Source of the DNA: Chionoecetes opilio
Taxonomy: Eukaryota; Arthropoda; Malacostraca; Decapoda; Majidae
Direction of reading: 5' to 3'
Assembly: GCA_016584305.1 (NCBI GenBank)
Contig: JACEEZ010016536.1
Location: 1-64,000, forward strand
DNA length: 64,000 nucleotides
Positions within the stretch are counted from its first letter, which is position 1. Each line of letters starts with the position of its first letter. The notes under the pieces were generated by a model, which worked only from the letters and a program-made list of their open reading frames with translations, was not told the origin of the DNA and made no database searches. Made by a program: the position numbers and the translations under genes. Below are positions 33,147 to 44,078 of this stretch, piece by piece.

Positions 33147-35336
33147 TTATAGGGCCTCATGTGCCATGTCACCGGTAGGTGAAGATTCCGAACGGTGTTG
33201 ACTGGCGAGGGATTGAATGGCCTGCAGAGTAACGACAGTGTTGATAGAAGCACAAGTCTCGGTGCTCAACATTTCATCCTCGGGGGCGGGGTGGCTGACG
33301 GGTGCGCGGGACAAGGCGTCGGGAATGTAAAGGTGCTTACCCGCGCGCCACACGGCTGTGAAAAGGTAAGCTGAGAGTTTCTCCTTTAAGCGCTGAAGGC
33401 GAGGATTCTCAACTGCATCCAGCGAGTAGTGGTTGAGGATTGGCACCAACGGGCGATGGTCAGTGACTACCTCGAAGTGCTGCAGGCCGATGAGGTAGAA
33501 TCTGCATTTCGATGTCGCCCATGCTACGGCCAGAAGCTCGTAGCGTGTTTCTGTCTCCGTCAGGAACCGGGAGCCACACTGAACCAGTCGGAACACTCCT
33601 CCGCCGTGGTCTTGTAGCAAAGCGTAGCCAAGTCCATGCAAACGAGAGGCATCTGTCTGCAAAACAGTGGGCAAGGCAGGATCAAACGTGGCGAGGACAA
33701 ATGGGCTCGACAGGGCTTCCTTCACACGTCGGAAAGCCTCGTCATGGTCGGGGATCCAAAGAAAGGTCCTCTTGGGGCTCATCAGGGGGCGAAGTGGCTG
33801 TGCAGCTGCAGAGATATCCGGCGAAAACTCCGCCAACTGATTCACAAGACCCATGAAAGAGCGGAGGTCAGTGAGGTTGGCAGGAGTGGGAAAATCCCTG
33901 GTGGCACAGATCTTTTCTGGGTCGGCTGCTATGTCATCCCTGGAGAGGTTGTAACCACAGAAGGATACTGTAGGTTCGGCGAGAACAAACTTGTCCGCGT
34001 TGAGGGTGATTCCGTGCTTGCGGCATCTTGACAATATTTCGTGGACGCGGAGTAAGTGTGCGGAGTAGTCCTCGTCGTATAGAAGGATGTCGTCAACAAC
34101 CTTCACACAGTTCATCACACCTTGGAGTGCCAAGTCACCTAGGAGGCAGAAAGCGTCTCCAGAAGCGGCAAAACCCATTGGGCCGCAGCGGTACCTGAAG
34201 CGGCCGTAAGGCGTGATGAATGTCGTCAGTGGCTGGTCTTCCTCAGCGAGCTCAATTTGCCAGTAGCCACACAGCGCGTCTACCTTCGAGTAAAAGCGTG
34301 CCTTCGGGTCCACACTACGGATCACTGCGAAGGGCGTGGGTAAGGGATGCGCTGGACGTGACACCTGTTTGTTCAGTTTAGACAGGTCGGTGGTGATCCG
34401 GACACCACCATTGGGCTTGGCAACGGCTACGAGAGGATGGCACCATGGGGACGGGTCGTCGCCGGCAGGAACAATGATACCCTGGGCCACCATAGACTCC
34501 AACTCTTGCTCCACCGACTCGCGGTAAGCAAGGGGAATCAGACGGGGTGTGTGGATCGCGAAGGGTGAGGTGTCTTCCTTCAAGTGGATCCTCATGGGTG
34601 GGCCTGTCATCGGCTTGAGTGGACTGGCCCGTAGCGTCTCCTTCGTCACCAAGACATCGCTAAATTCCTTCAGGAAGTATCCACGAGCCTCTGAAAGGGA
34701 TGTGTTGCCGGTGAGAGGGAACGATGATGGCGTGGAGGCGGGTGGAGCGGCGGGGCCGGGGCCGGGCTGAGGGGTGTCACCAGGCGTGTAGCCACTCTCG
34801 TCACTGCTCGCGACGCGCATCCTGTTGGCGTGCCTCACCTCAAGGATCGGTTTATGGAACTCCTGTGAGATGATTGAAAGCTCCTTCAGATGTTCATACG
34901 AGATCAAAGGAGTTGGTACGCCATCGTGCACGTCAATCCACGCCGAGCACGACCTGTTGCTGAAAGTGATGGTGGCCTGGAATGAACCCAAGGCGGGAGC
35001 CATCTCTGAACCGTCAGCTGTGAACCGCTTGGTCTGGGGCGGTGGTTCGATGTCATGCTTGGAAAGACCCAGGTGGCGTAGGTCTTTTAGACCAATAACG
35101 GTAACGTCCGCGCCAGTGTCGGGGAGCATCTGCAGACGTGCTGACAAAATGCAGTGGGTGACGGTGACGCTGATGGGCTGAAGATGCTTGGTACTGGACC
35201 GGGGAGTCGAGCCCACGCGTCTGACGTTGCTCGGACGCTGTTGAGGGTCTTGCGGCTGACTGCCAGGGGAGTAGGGACAAAAAACACTGGTGCCGTGGCG
35301 TTGTTTGCGTCGTCGTTGCTTGCGTCGTTGCAACAC
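33147..35336 (-). CDS. Gypsy pol: protease, reverse transcriptase, RNase H
   Basis: A 729-codon open frame. An aspartic protease (DTGADVTVIG, around residue 75) is followed by a linker. The reverse transcriptase has YWQIELAEEDQPLTTF, a GPMGFAASGDAF block and the catalytic VVDDILLY (the usual YVDD, here VVDD). The connection has SFMGLVNQLAEFSPDI. The RNase H shows TDASRLHGLGYALLQ, then YELLAVAWATSKCRFYL and VTDHRPLVPIL with its key acidic residues. It overlaps gag by 250 bp in a different frame, which suggests translation by frameshifting. The frame ends in a TAA just before the integrase zinc region. In related elements that join is open, so this stop is probably a mutation. Sequence is otherwise intact. 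Confidence 0.93.
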   Translation of the reverse strand: MLQRRKQRRRKQRHGTSVFCPYSPGSQPQDPQQRPSNVRRVGSTPRSSTKHLQPISVTVTHCILSARLQMLPDTGADVTVIGLKDLRHLGLSKHDIEPPPQTKRFTADGSEMAPALGSFQATITFSNRSCSAWIDVHDGVPTPLISYEHLKELSIISQEFHKPILEVRHANRMRVASSDESGYTPGDTPQPGPGPAAPPASTPSSFPLTGNTSLSEARGYFLKEFSDVLVTKETLRASPLKPMTGPPMRIHLKEDTSPFAIHTPRLIPLAYRESVEQELESMVAQGIIVPAGDDPSPWCHPLVAVAKPNGGVRITTDLSKLNKQVSRPAHPLPTPFAVIRSVDPKARFYSKVDALCGYWQIELAEEDQPLTTFITPYGRFRYRCGPMGFAASGDAFCLLGDLALQGVMNCVKVVDDILLYDEDYSAHLLRVHEILSRCRKHGITLNADKFVLAEPTVSFCGYNLSRDDIAADPEKICATRDFPTPANLTDLRSFMGLVNQLAEFSPDISAAAQPLRPLMSPKRTFLWIPDHDEAFRRVKEALSSPFVLATFDPALPTVLQTDASRLHGLGYALLQDHGGGVFRLVQCGSRFLTETETRYELLAVAWATSKCRFYLIGLQHFEVVTDHRPLVPILNHYSLDAVENPRLQRLKEKLSAYLFTAVWRAGKHLYIPDALSRAPVSHPAPEDEMLSTETCASINTVVTLQAIQSLASQHRSESSPTGDMAHEAL

Positions 35337-36562
35337 TTGTCATAGTGACCGATGCGGCCGCACAAACGGCACTGGGTGCTTTTAGCAGAGAACCGTACAG
35401 TGTGGGACCAATGTCCCGTACGTCCACAGCAGCTGCACACGGACTCGGCAGCTGGGCATGAGTGCGGGGCGTGCTGCTTTCCGCAGCTGTTGCACAGTGT
35501 GCTGGGTGGAGGTGTAACGGCACGGGCACCAGTTTTCGCCTTATGAGCTGCCGTCTTCCCCTTCTTGTACTGCGACATGGATCTCACAGCAGTAGGGGGG
35601 GCGGCTCGCAGGGCTAACGTGGTGTTTCGGGCGGCCTCATAGGCCCGACATTCCGTCACTACATCCTGCAGAGTGCATGAGGCGTCAAGGGAGATGAGGC
35701 GTTGGACGAGTTCTTCGTCTCGAACGCCCATCAAGATCACCTGCTTGAGCTGGGTTTCCTCGCACTCCTGGTGATTGCCCTTACAGATGTCAACTTCTTC
35801 AGATGCCCGCTTCAGGCGAACATAAAAGGCATCGAACGATTCGCCTTCCATCTGTCTTGAGCTGAAAAGTTCCCGCCTACGAAGTGCCTCGTTCCTCTGG
35901 GCCTTGACGTGCTCCTGCAGGACATTAAGTACGTCTTCTACAGGAGACGTGGAGTCTGGGGGCACTTGTAGTGTGTGCTCCAGTACTCGCTGCGTTTCGA
36001 GGGACAAGCACATACGTAGCTGTATGAGCTGTTTCTCCTGTGACAAGCTCGGGAGATCCACCATCGTGGCGTAATCTATCCATCTCCGCCTCCATTCTCT
36101 GAAGGTCTGATACGAAACGTCAAGTTGGAGTACTGGGGGTGGTTGAACAGAAGCCTTGGCTGGGGCGGGGGTTGGGGCGCGGCTGTTATGTGCTGAAGCC
36201 GTGGCTCCTTGCATAGGCGGCGTCACCGTTATGGAAGACGCCGTGGGTGAGGCCGCATGCGGTAAGAGGGTCGTGATGAGCGTCTGAAAACTATTCGACT
36301 CCTCCTCACGTCGCCGAAAATTGTCTTCCTCTCGCCTTTGCCTTTTATCTTCACGTCGCTGTGCCTCCATCCATTGCATAAAACCAGAAAGGTCCATGGT
36401 GGAGGCAGTGGAGAAACGTTCCTGGCGTGAGGGAGACGGTGGAGAAATGACATCTACACCAACGGGTAAAAGTGAAAGTGTAACGTCACCCTCATCTGCC
36501 CGACCGGGAGAGAGGGGCGGTGAGATATGGGTCTGCTTCGTTTTCTTTCTCGTTCCTATCAT
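35087..36562 (-). CDS. Gypsy gag with zinc knuckles
   Basis: A 491-codon frame. It starts with a charged coiled-coil stretch (WMEAQRREDKRQRREEDNF), then a Gypsy-type capsid region: SYQTFREWRRRWIDYATMV, FDAFYVRLKRASEEVDIC, ILMGVRDEELVQRLISL. C-terminal CxxC-type knuckles follow: CNSCGKQHAPHSCP, CSCCGRTGHWSHTV (the last Cys appears replaced by Val) and CRLCGRIGHYDKCC, the complete one. Gag packages the element RNA into virus-like particles. The start at 36,562 follows a 0.5 kb leader after the primer-binding site. The C-terminal end beyond the knuckles overlaps pol in another frame. Confidence 0.9.
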   Translation of the reverse strand: MIGTRKKTKQTHISPPLSPGRADEGDVTLSLLPVGVDVISPPSPSRQERFSTASTMDLSGFMQWMEAQRREDKRQRREEDNFRRREEESNSFQTLITTLLPHAASPTASSITVTPPMQGATASAHNSRAPTPAPAKASVQPPPVLQLDVSYQTFREWRRRWIDYATMVDLPSLSQEKQLIQLRMCLSLETQRVLEHTLQVPPDSTSPVEDVLNVLQEHVKAQRNEALRRRELFSSRQMEGESFDAFYVRLKRASEEVDICKGNHQECEETQLKQVILMGVRDEELVQRLISLDASCTLQDVVTECRAYEAARNTTLALRAAPPTAVRSMSQYKKGKTAAHKAKTGARAVTPPPSTLCNSCGKQHAPHSCPAAESVCSCCGRTGHWSHTVRFSAKSTQCRLCGRIGHYDKCCNDASNDDANNATAPVFFVPTPLAVSRKTLNSVRATSDAWARLPGPVPSIFSPSASPSPTAFCQHVCRCSPTLARTLPLLV

Positions 36563-37076
36563 GGTAAATGGTGTACAAAGTATTTTTTAAGCACTTATCC
36601 AACGCTTCAACAGCTCGAATCGGATGTACATGAAAAATACAGCGACACAAGTCACCAATATCCAGAATCTGTGCGAGCGTGTCGGGGTAAAATCCTACGG
36701 GTGGCAGTGAAAAAGGGGCGGCGGCAACGAGTATCCGTGCTGGGTACGTTTCCAGCCCAGCCCGACCCGACACTGCGTCGTTGGCTGCTTAGACGATAGG
36801 AGGTCTGTCGCCCGACTCTCCGTGTGACCAGGAGGCCGGCGGGGGGAGGACAAACCAACTAAAGCGTAGCCACTCTGTACTACACATAAACGTAGCACGA
36901 CACTGCAACCACCTGACACTGTACACACGCGAGTAACACTATAGCTCTTAGCACCGTGATTACACAGGGAAGCAGAACTTCCAATAATGCGGGCGTGGTG
37001 AAACGAAGCTGAGACACACAAAATGGCTGTCGACGTTTATTTTTTCCCTCAAAATACTGTCCGTCACTATATTACT

Positions 37077-37094
37077 AGTGACTCACTGCGCCAT
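37077..37094 (-). promoter_or_regulatory. Primer-binding site of the inner Gypsy
   Basis: The minus strand reads TGGCGCAGTGAGTC immediately after the 5' LTR end (GAACA). A TGG start complements the CCA end of a tRNA. The tRNA identity is not determined. Confidence 0.8.
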
Positions 37095-37214
37095 GTTCGT
37101 GTGCAACGTGATCATTCTAAGTCCAGTGGGATCACAGAAACACAAGTTACTTTATGTAGGTATATTCTAGATTAGCTTACAGTGACAACGATAGGGAACG
37201 ATAGGGACGCCTTA
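37095..37214 (-). repeat. 5' LTR of the inner Gypsy, part 1 (continues at 45,756-45,873)
   Basis: Matches 29,647-29,774 of the other LTR apart from a G/A change and a 3-bp gap, and stops exactly at TTA, where the Harbinger-like element begins. Confidence 0.93.
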
Positions 37215-37373
37215 AGGCGGCGTCACACTAGCACTTTTTCCGTCTAGTTTTTTTCAGCGACTTTCTACAAACTAACAATTTTCTGACTGCAAAGTCAGCA
37301 AGCCGTCACACACACAGAATCGTTCGCCTGCATCACCAGTCAGCTGTTCGACTGTAAACAAACATGGTTCTTT

Positions 37374-37640
37374 GTGGTTTGTGGTTTAACCACTTTGTGG
37401 TTAAGATTATGTTTCATTAAAACCTATAAGTTTAGGTTATGTTTCATTAAAGCCTATAAGGTTAGGTTAGGTTTCATTAAAATATATAAGGTAAGGTTAG
37501 GTTTTTTTTTTTTTTTTTTTTCTTTGCGCAAAATAAAACTATCTCCATTACAACACGCACCTATTGTAGGCCAAGAAAAAATAGTCTTTGTCTCTGAAAA
37601 CGACCGCGAAACTCTCGTCCATTATTACCGACGGCTATAA
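37374..37640 (+). repeat. Third copy of the foldback-arm repeat
   Basis: Telomere-like GGTTAGGTTTCATTAAAACC units, a T run and then an open frame with GQEKIVFVSENDRETLVHYY. This matches both arms of the inverted repeat at 603-1890. Here it is a single, non-inverted copy. Confidence 0.75.
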
Positions 37641-37914
37641 TTACGTGCCTTGTAATGCATTAAGTTGTAGTAGAACAATTTCTTTCATGACATCGTAAAA
37701 AAAAGTAAGCTGAAAGGCTTGTGGAGCCCGCCAACTTCTGCGGATTATGCACCCAAAAAAAATAGTTACCGAAATAGGAAATGTAGGTACTTATTACTTC
37801 TATTGCCGTTTCTTTAGCTGTGCTTTCCTGTGCCTGTATGTTTGTTTTTTGTGCAATGAATTTTCTAAATTCAGATAAGTGAGGTTAAGTTTTGGTTAGG
37901 TTAGGAGGCATTCA

Positions 37915-39075
37915 TGATTCTTAATACCACTGTGTGTCAGGGTGTGTCTGGTGAGTTCAGAATGGGGTATGAAACCTTTTCCCACACTCTAGGCATTCAT
38001 GGTTCTTAACACCACTGTGTGTCAGGGTGTGTCTGGTGAGGTCATTCTTTGTAGTAAATCTTTTCCCACACTCTAAACATTCATAATTCTTAACACCACT
38101 GTGTGTCAGGGTGTGTGGTGAGGTGACCCATTGTAGCAAATCTTTTCCACACTCTAAACATTCATAATTCTTAACACCACTGTGTGTCAGGGTGTGTATG
38201 GTGAGGTGACCCATTGTAGCAAATCTTTTCCCACACTCTAAACATTCATAATTCTTAACACCACTGTGTGTCAGGGTGTGTGAGGTGAGGTCACTCTTTG
38301 TAGTAAATCTTTTCCCACACTCTAGGCATTCATGATTCTTAACACCACTGTGTGTCAGGGTGTGTCTGGTGAGGTCACTCTTTGTAGTAAATCTTTTACC
38401 ACACTCTAAACATTCATAATTCTTAACACCACTGTGTGTCAGGGTGTGTGTGGTGAGGTGACCCATTGTAGCAAATCTTTTCCCACACTCTAAACATTCA
38501 TAATTCTTAACACCACTGTGTGTCAGGGTGTGTTCGGTGAGTTGACTCTTTGTAGTAAATCTTTTCCCACACTCTAAATATTCATAATTCTTAACACCAC
38601 TGTGTGTCAGGGTGTGTCTGGTGAGTTCAGAACGGGTATAAAACCTTTTCCCACACTCTAGGCATTCATGGTTCTTAACACCACTGTGTGTCAGGGTGTG
38701 TGTGGTGAGGTGACCCATTGTAGCAAATCTTTTCCCACACTCTAAACATTCATAATTCTTAACACCACTGTGTGTCAGGGTGTGTGTGGTGAGGTCACTC
38801 TTTGTAGTAAATCTTTTCCCACACTCTAAACATTCATACTTTTTAACACCACTGTGTGTCAGGGTGTGTGAGGTGAGGTCACTCTTTGTAGTAAATCTTT
38901 TCCCACACTCTAGGCATTCATGATTCTTAACACCATTGTGCGTCAGGGTGTGTTTGGTGAGCTGACTCTTTCTAGCAAATCTTGTCCCACACTAAACATT
39001 CATAATTCTTAACACCACTGTGTGTCAGGGTGTGTTCAGTGAGTTGACTCTTTGTAGTAAATCTTTTCAATCGAG
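37915..39075 (-). pseudogene. C2H2 zinc-finger array, about 13-14 units of 84 bp
   Basis: Each 28-residue unit reads roughly ECLECGKRF.T...L..HTLTH with the linker SGVKNY in place of the common TGEKPY. The frame at 37,957-38,718 is open over about ten fingers, and the array continues upstream to 39,065. Helix signatures alternate between TMGHLTT, TKSDLTR, TKSQLTE, TRSELTR and TRK-type variants, so specificity differs between fingers although the frames are near-identical. Damage: one finger has EYLEC (first Cys lost), one has a frameshifted helix restored within the same finger (KDLLQWVTSP), a 2-bp loss lies near 38,997, and the last finger ends at HTPF. No effector domain or ATG-rich N-terminus is visible. 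The array could be a captured host gene or a transposon-derived DNA-binding protein. Confidence 0.8.
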
Positions 39076-39599
39076 TCATGCGAGAGACTGTTGGCTGTTA
39101 TATAGAACCGGCTTTTAAATGTATCTACATGTACAATAGTCACTTGAATATTTATAATACTTCTAAACGTATTGAATTATAATTTGCAAAAACTTACTGA
39201 TTTATATTGAATATCTTTAAAGTAATCACTATGGATTTTGATTTGACTAAGAAAGTTGACTTCAACTTTGCAGACAAAGACGATCACGAGCGACTGCCTC
39301 AGACTTGACTGATGCAGACGGACTAACTAGTGATGTGCGGTATTAAGAAAATACCGGTATTGCCGATACCGGTTTGCGGGAACAATACCGATACCGGAAA
39401 TACCGGTAAAAATTAAGATACCGGTATACCGATACCGGACCTAAATACCGGTATTACCGGTATCGGTATTTGTTTTTTTTTGGTGTTTTTTTACATGTCC
39501 ATTCCAAGACAATTATTAACCCCTACAGCATCGCCCCCCCCCCTTAAATAAAGTTTCCTATAGCGTCGGCCATTTCTTTTATTACAGTTATGAACCCCT

Positions 39600-40436
39600 G
39601 ACGTATAGCATCGCTAAAGGTAAGGTAAAGATGGGAGCATAAGCTTAGCTGCGCGTGGCATGCGGTGCTCATCTCCGTGGCATTAGCCCTTACAGCCTAT
39701 GGTGGGTGAGAACCCATATAATATCCGAGACACTCCCGCTGTAATTATACATTGAATCCCGGGTTAACACAGGACAGCATAGATTCCCCTAAACCGTTTT
39801 CTGTGACGTCGGCCAAACACAGTTGTAAGGGGAGACCAATTAAACTATGTTTGAATAATTTCGTCGTATCGACGCAGCTGAGATGGATCTCCGCTGTAAC
39901 CAGACAGCTCTCTCACAGACTACCCCTCGAGAGGTGTCTGCTAGTGCTGTCTGCTAGTGCTATAGGCTACAAGGCCCAAGGACAGGACCTATAAAGGCAC
40001 AGGAAAATACTGAAGAACCAAGAACTGAAGAAAATGTGTCATAAACCACCTACCAAAAAAATGCCAACAAGAATAGCATCCACCCAACACAATAGCATAT
40101 CAAGAAAAGGAGCAAGGATGTTCAATCAACTCCCGAAGAATATAAGAAACATATCGGGAGTAAAGACAGAAAAATTCAAGAGGGAACTGGACAAATTCCT
40201 AGCCGGTCTCCCAGATCAACCGGGAGTGCCACCCTATACAGCACTCCGGCCAACACAAAGCAACTCTATAACCGTCCAGCTGGAGTACCAGCGGAAAAGT
40301 GAAGGGTGGCAGCACCGCCGTGGCCTTGCCTCACAATCCAACGAGGGAGCAACGCTCCCTTGAGGCAGAAGCGCTTCAAGGTAAATTCCAACGAGGGAGC
40401 AACGCTCCCTTGAGGCAGAAGCGCTTCAAGGTAAAT
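39600..40436 (+). pseudogene. LINE 3' end with duplicated tail
   Basis: The frame 40,034-40,363 reads ISRKGARMFNQLPKNIRNIS, then VKTEKFKRELDKFLAGLPDQP, the usual C-terminal end of a non-LTR reverse transcriptase. It is followed by two tandem copies of a roughly 54-bp unit (CCAACGAGGGAGCAACGCTC and onward to TTCAAGGTAAA) up to 40,436. Upstream, 39,600-39,990 shows only scattered similarity. It has no catalytic domain. Confidence 0.65.
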
Positions 40437-40479
40437 TCAAGGTAAAAAACATCATTACAGTTAAGTCGTCAGGACAACT

Positions 40480-40575
40480 TTTTTTTCTGTGTACAGAGGT
40501 GTGGTGGCGTTAATAGTTACATTTCTACATCCAGGATTTCAGGACAGTTAGAAGGGGCTATCTGGAGTGTCTGTG
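40480..40575. repeat. Block shared with the Helitron-type element at 50.8-51.4 kb
   Basis: TTACATTTCTACATCCAGG, GATTTCAGGACAGTTAG and AAGGGGCTATCTGGAG match 51,243-51,298 with few changes. Confidence 0.6.
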
Positions 40576-41068
40576 TCATTTTGTGTCTTCATCTGTCATA
40601 GTAGGGTTATAAATGAACAAATGACAAAAATATCTACAAAGTGGCTACCAACAATAAAGTCGCCATCTAGTGTTTATTTACTGTGTGTCGTACCGCTGTC
40701 GTCGTCGCCCGAAAAAAAAACGCGTTGTGAAATTTGAAACCGTATATACTTGCAGATACAAAGCATAAAACAACGCTAAAACAGGGTAGATTATAGTCAT
40801 GATAATATAAACTACTGTGTATCATCTTCAGTGACACATAAAATTCAGTATTATATTCAATTTTTATGAGAGTAGGTTAACAAAATCGCAGATAAATCGT
40901 AGGTGGTAAGCGGCTTGGTGCCATGTCGATTGAGTCATTTTGAAGGGGGAATTTGGGCTAAAAACACTTTAGGAGTATTAGATTCCAGGAAAAACTCTGT
41001 GATAACGTCTTGCCGCATTCCACAAACTCAGTAGACTCATGGACGTTTGTGTGCGTGTGTGAGTGTGT

Positions 41069-41215
41069 TGGAATCACACATAACACAAAGGGTTGGAATC
41101 ACACGGAACACAAAGGGTTGGAATCACATGGAACACAAAGGGTTGGAATCACACGGAACACAAAGGGTTGGAATCACACGGAACATAAAGGGTTGGAATC
41201 ACACGGAACGTGGTC
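41069..41215. repeat. 25-bp minisatellite, about 6 units
   Basis: The unit is roughly GGAATCACACGGAACACAAA followed by GGGTT, with minor variants. A GTAGGGCCCAC hairpin and CTTGTTAG then T near 41,347 could be another Helitron-type 3' end. Confidence 0.85.
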
Positions 41216-41474
41216 TACCCCGAGGCACCTTGACCAGTGACCAACGACAGCAACAACACGATTAGAGTTTGCAATCACATGTTGTCTAACATATACTACT
41301 ACTACAAACATCAATACGTGGGTCCGTAGGGCCCACAAGCACTTGTTAGTATGTATAATGTAACCTCTAAATAAGGAAAATAACAAATAATTTTATTCAA
41401 ATAAATTTGCTTTTAACATTTATTTTTGGACATAGTTCATGATATTCCTGAGAAACAGTATCGAGATATATAGC

Positions 41475-42090
41475 CAGAGCCGGGCTGTATTTGAATACAT
41501 TTGTGTATTAAAAAATCTATTTATAAATACATTAATCTTCATGTATGTAAATAAAGTAATTAAATACTTTAATGAGTATTAAATACATTGTATATACATA
41601 TAAAAATGTAAATACTTTTTTATTCTATTTCTTTATTTTTTAAAGTTAATTAGGCCATAAACCCGCCCAACTATCTAGCTGGTAATCCTAGTGTTACAGT
41701 GAACCAGTGTCTCAACTTTTAGGAAATTTCCTTATTTTAAGGAAATTTAGGCCTGACAAGGAAACTTCTAAGGAAACGCAAAATCTAAGGAAATCCTAAG
41801 GGGAAAAAAAATTCAGACATTTCTAGAGGTATGCAGATTAAGATTAAATAGCCAGGTGAGATGATAATAAAGAGTTTGAAAATTTAGATTTCATTATTTT
41901 GTACTACTAGATTTTAGAATTAAATAAGTGAATACTTTCGAAACTTGATTTAATTTATGGCATAAAAATTTGTGTATCTAAAATGTATTTGAATACAATT
42001 TAAGTATTTAGTATTTAAATACATTCGTAAATGTATTTAGTATTTACATACATTTCTCCCATGTATTTAGTATTAAATTACAGTTACAAG
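41475..42090. mobile_element. hAT-type MITE remnant, TTTAAATAC family
   Basis: It begins CAGAGCCGGGCTGTATTTG and follows the order of the 15,598-16,144 element on the opposite strand: motif array, GGCCATAAACCCGCC block, AGGAAATTTCCTT block, motif array. The far end is lost next to the pogo-like insertion. Confidence 0.7.
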
Positions 42091-42093
42091 GTA

Positions 42094-42187
42094 CAGTAAA
42101 ACCCTTATAACTCGGCACGATAGGGGCTCTGACCCTTGCCGAGTTATTCAATATGCCGACTTATGCAAATGCCCTCCCCTGATATAG

Positions 42188-42224
<37 letters not shown>

Positions 42225-43116
42225 ATAATCATAATAAAAAAAAGTAAATACAGTAAAAGCCTTATAACTGGGCACGATAGGGGCTCTGGCGATTGCCTAG
42301 TTATTCAATGTGCCGAGTTATGCAATGTCCTCTGATATGGGTATAAAATATAAAAAAAAAACAAAAAAAAAACACCGGTACTACTGTAAAAATACAAAAA
42401 CTACAATTACCAATGAACGGGTAGCAGCAGGCACGTAATCCAAGGAGAGGGGAGCCTTGTTGTAACATGTAGAAGACGTTAGGGGCACTCGGTCGCATTT
42501 TAACAATGATATCATTTTTTTAAGTGATTAAGGATTCTTCTAGTGACGCCTGTGATTTGAGGCTCATGCCACCCACTGTGTCCTCCCATGCACTGGCAGT
42601 CGAAGGTAGAGTTAATGGACAGGGCATAGTGTTGCAGTAATTAAGTGCTCAAGTGATGTAAAATTAAGTTGTACAGGTACAGCACTGTATACAATACAGT
42701 ACAGAGTTGTGATTATAAAGTGTTAATCACTTTATAATCACAACTCTGTACTGTATTGTATACAGTGCTGTACCTGTACACATTAATTTTACATCACTTG
42801 AGCACTTAATTACTGCAACACTATGCCCTGTCCATTAACTCTACCTTCGACTGCCAGTGCATGGGAGGACACAGTGGGTGGCATGAGCCTCAAATCACAG
42901 GCGTCACTAGAAGAATCCTGCCTGCGCCATCACCATGGGCGAGAGCCAACCATTACAGCCCTCGAGTGAGCCTCCAGGGCCTCCCATCCCACCCCTGTAG
43001 CTCACTGCCTACACGCGCTATAGGCATAGGTGAAAAGAAAAAAAAAACTTGCCTTTGTCATGCCGAGTTATATCAAAGTCCGAGTTATACAGTACGGAGT
43101 TATAAGGGTTTTACTG
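42094..43116. mobile_element. pogo/Tigger-like foldback element, 1023 bp, TSD TA
   Basis: CAGTAAAACCCTTATAACTC at 42,094 and the matching inverted end at 43,116 are flanked by TA. A second copy of the left end starts near 42,252 (CAGTAAAAGCCTTATAACTG). A poly-A run lies at 42,193-42,222. The middle is a long palindrome. The CAGTA-AACCC termini and TA duplication match pogo/Tigger elements; no transposase is present. Confidence 0.85.
42531..42919. repeat. Long palindrome with about 190-bp arms
   Basis: AGGATTCTTCTAGTGACGCC at 42,531 pairs with its complement ending at 42,919, and the arms run almost gap-free into a core around AAAGTGTTAATCACTTT near 42,724. Only isolated differences are visible, so the duplication is recent or gene-converted. 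Confidence 0.9.
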
Positions 43117-43148
43117 TAAATAGCATAGCATAGACATAGAAATTTAGT

Positions 43149-44029
43149 TTAATTACCAAACCACACATCGCGCTCTATTGAGCTCATGAATATGAGCATA
43201 TCAATATGTGCCGGCGACAAACGATTTCTCTTATGACTGGCGATAGCATTCAGGCGGGATACAACGCGTTCTGAGGGGACCGAAGACCCCATCACTGTCA
43301 GGTATTTGAATGCGAGCCGAGACAGCGTAGGGAAAGTTTTGTCCCGGTCCGACCAGAACTTGAGCGGGCACTTTGTACGCTCCTCCTGGGGCAGAGTCAG
43401 GTAGAGCTTGAGCTCCGGGTGCAGCTCTGTTGAGGTTGCTGGCATTTCCCTCGTGTTCGACCGTCTCGACATGCGGTCGTGTAAGTCCCAAAACGGCACA
43501 TCTTTGGACGGCCGAGACGAGACATCCTTGGCAGTAGTTCTCTGCGGAGTGCTACTACTGCTCACCTCCGAATTCATCTCTCGTGAGAGCCACTGCAGGA
43601 TGTTTCCGGTGTTGATGGGCACCCTAAAAAAAAAAAAAAATCATGAAATAATTCGAAGAAAGTACACAACACATACGATATGAAATTAAGGTATCAAACT
43701 TACTGAAAATGGAGCAACTTGAAGCGAGGATCCAACACTGTCGCTGATGCAAGAAGAGAATTATTCTCCAATATGACGAGCCGTTTGTCAATCTCTTGCA
43801 GCAGCTCGGCACTGATGTCAGTGAGGGGCACGACGTCGCCCTCACTGACGGAGGATCCCTCGGCAACAGCAGTCCTAAGACAGTTCACCATGGGTAGAAC
43901 AATGCTGGCAGTGACATATTTCTCACCAGAGATCTCCTTGGTGGCCTTATCAAAAGGTCCCAGCACCGCCACCAAGTAGTTGGCGACAGCCAGCTCCTCT
44001 GAAGAAAATCAAGCAAAACAGTCTCAAAT

Positions 44030-44078
<49 letters not shown>

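Noticed and set aside
33147..36562. Endogenous retrovirus
   Set aside because: Gag and pol are Gypsy-type and there is no envelope frame between integrase and the 3' LTR, so it is treated as an LTR retrotransposon.
37915..39075. Functional zinc-finger transcription factor gene
   Set aside because: Frameshifts, a lost Cys, no start region and no effector domain, and it lies inside a transposon. Kept as a degenerate array.
41069..41215. CRISPR-like array
   Set aside because: The 25-bp units are directly adjacent with no unique spacers; it is a minisatellite in a eukaryotic transposon.
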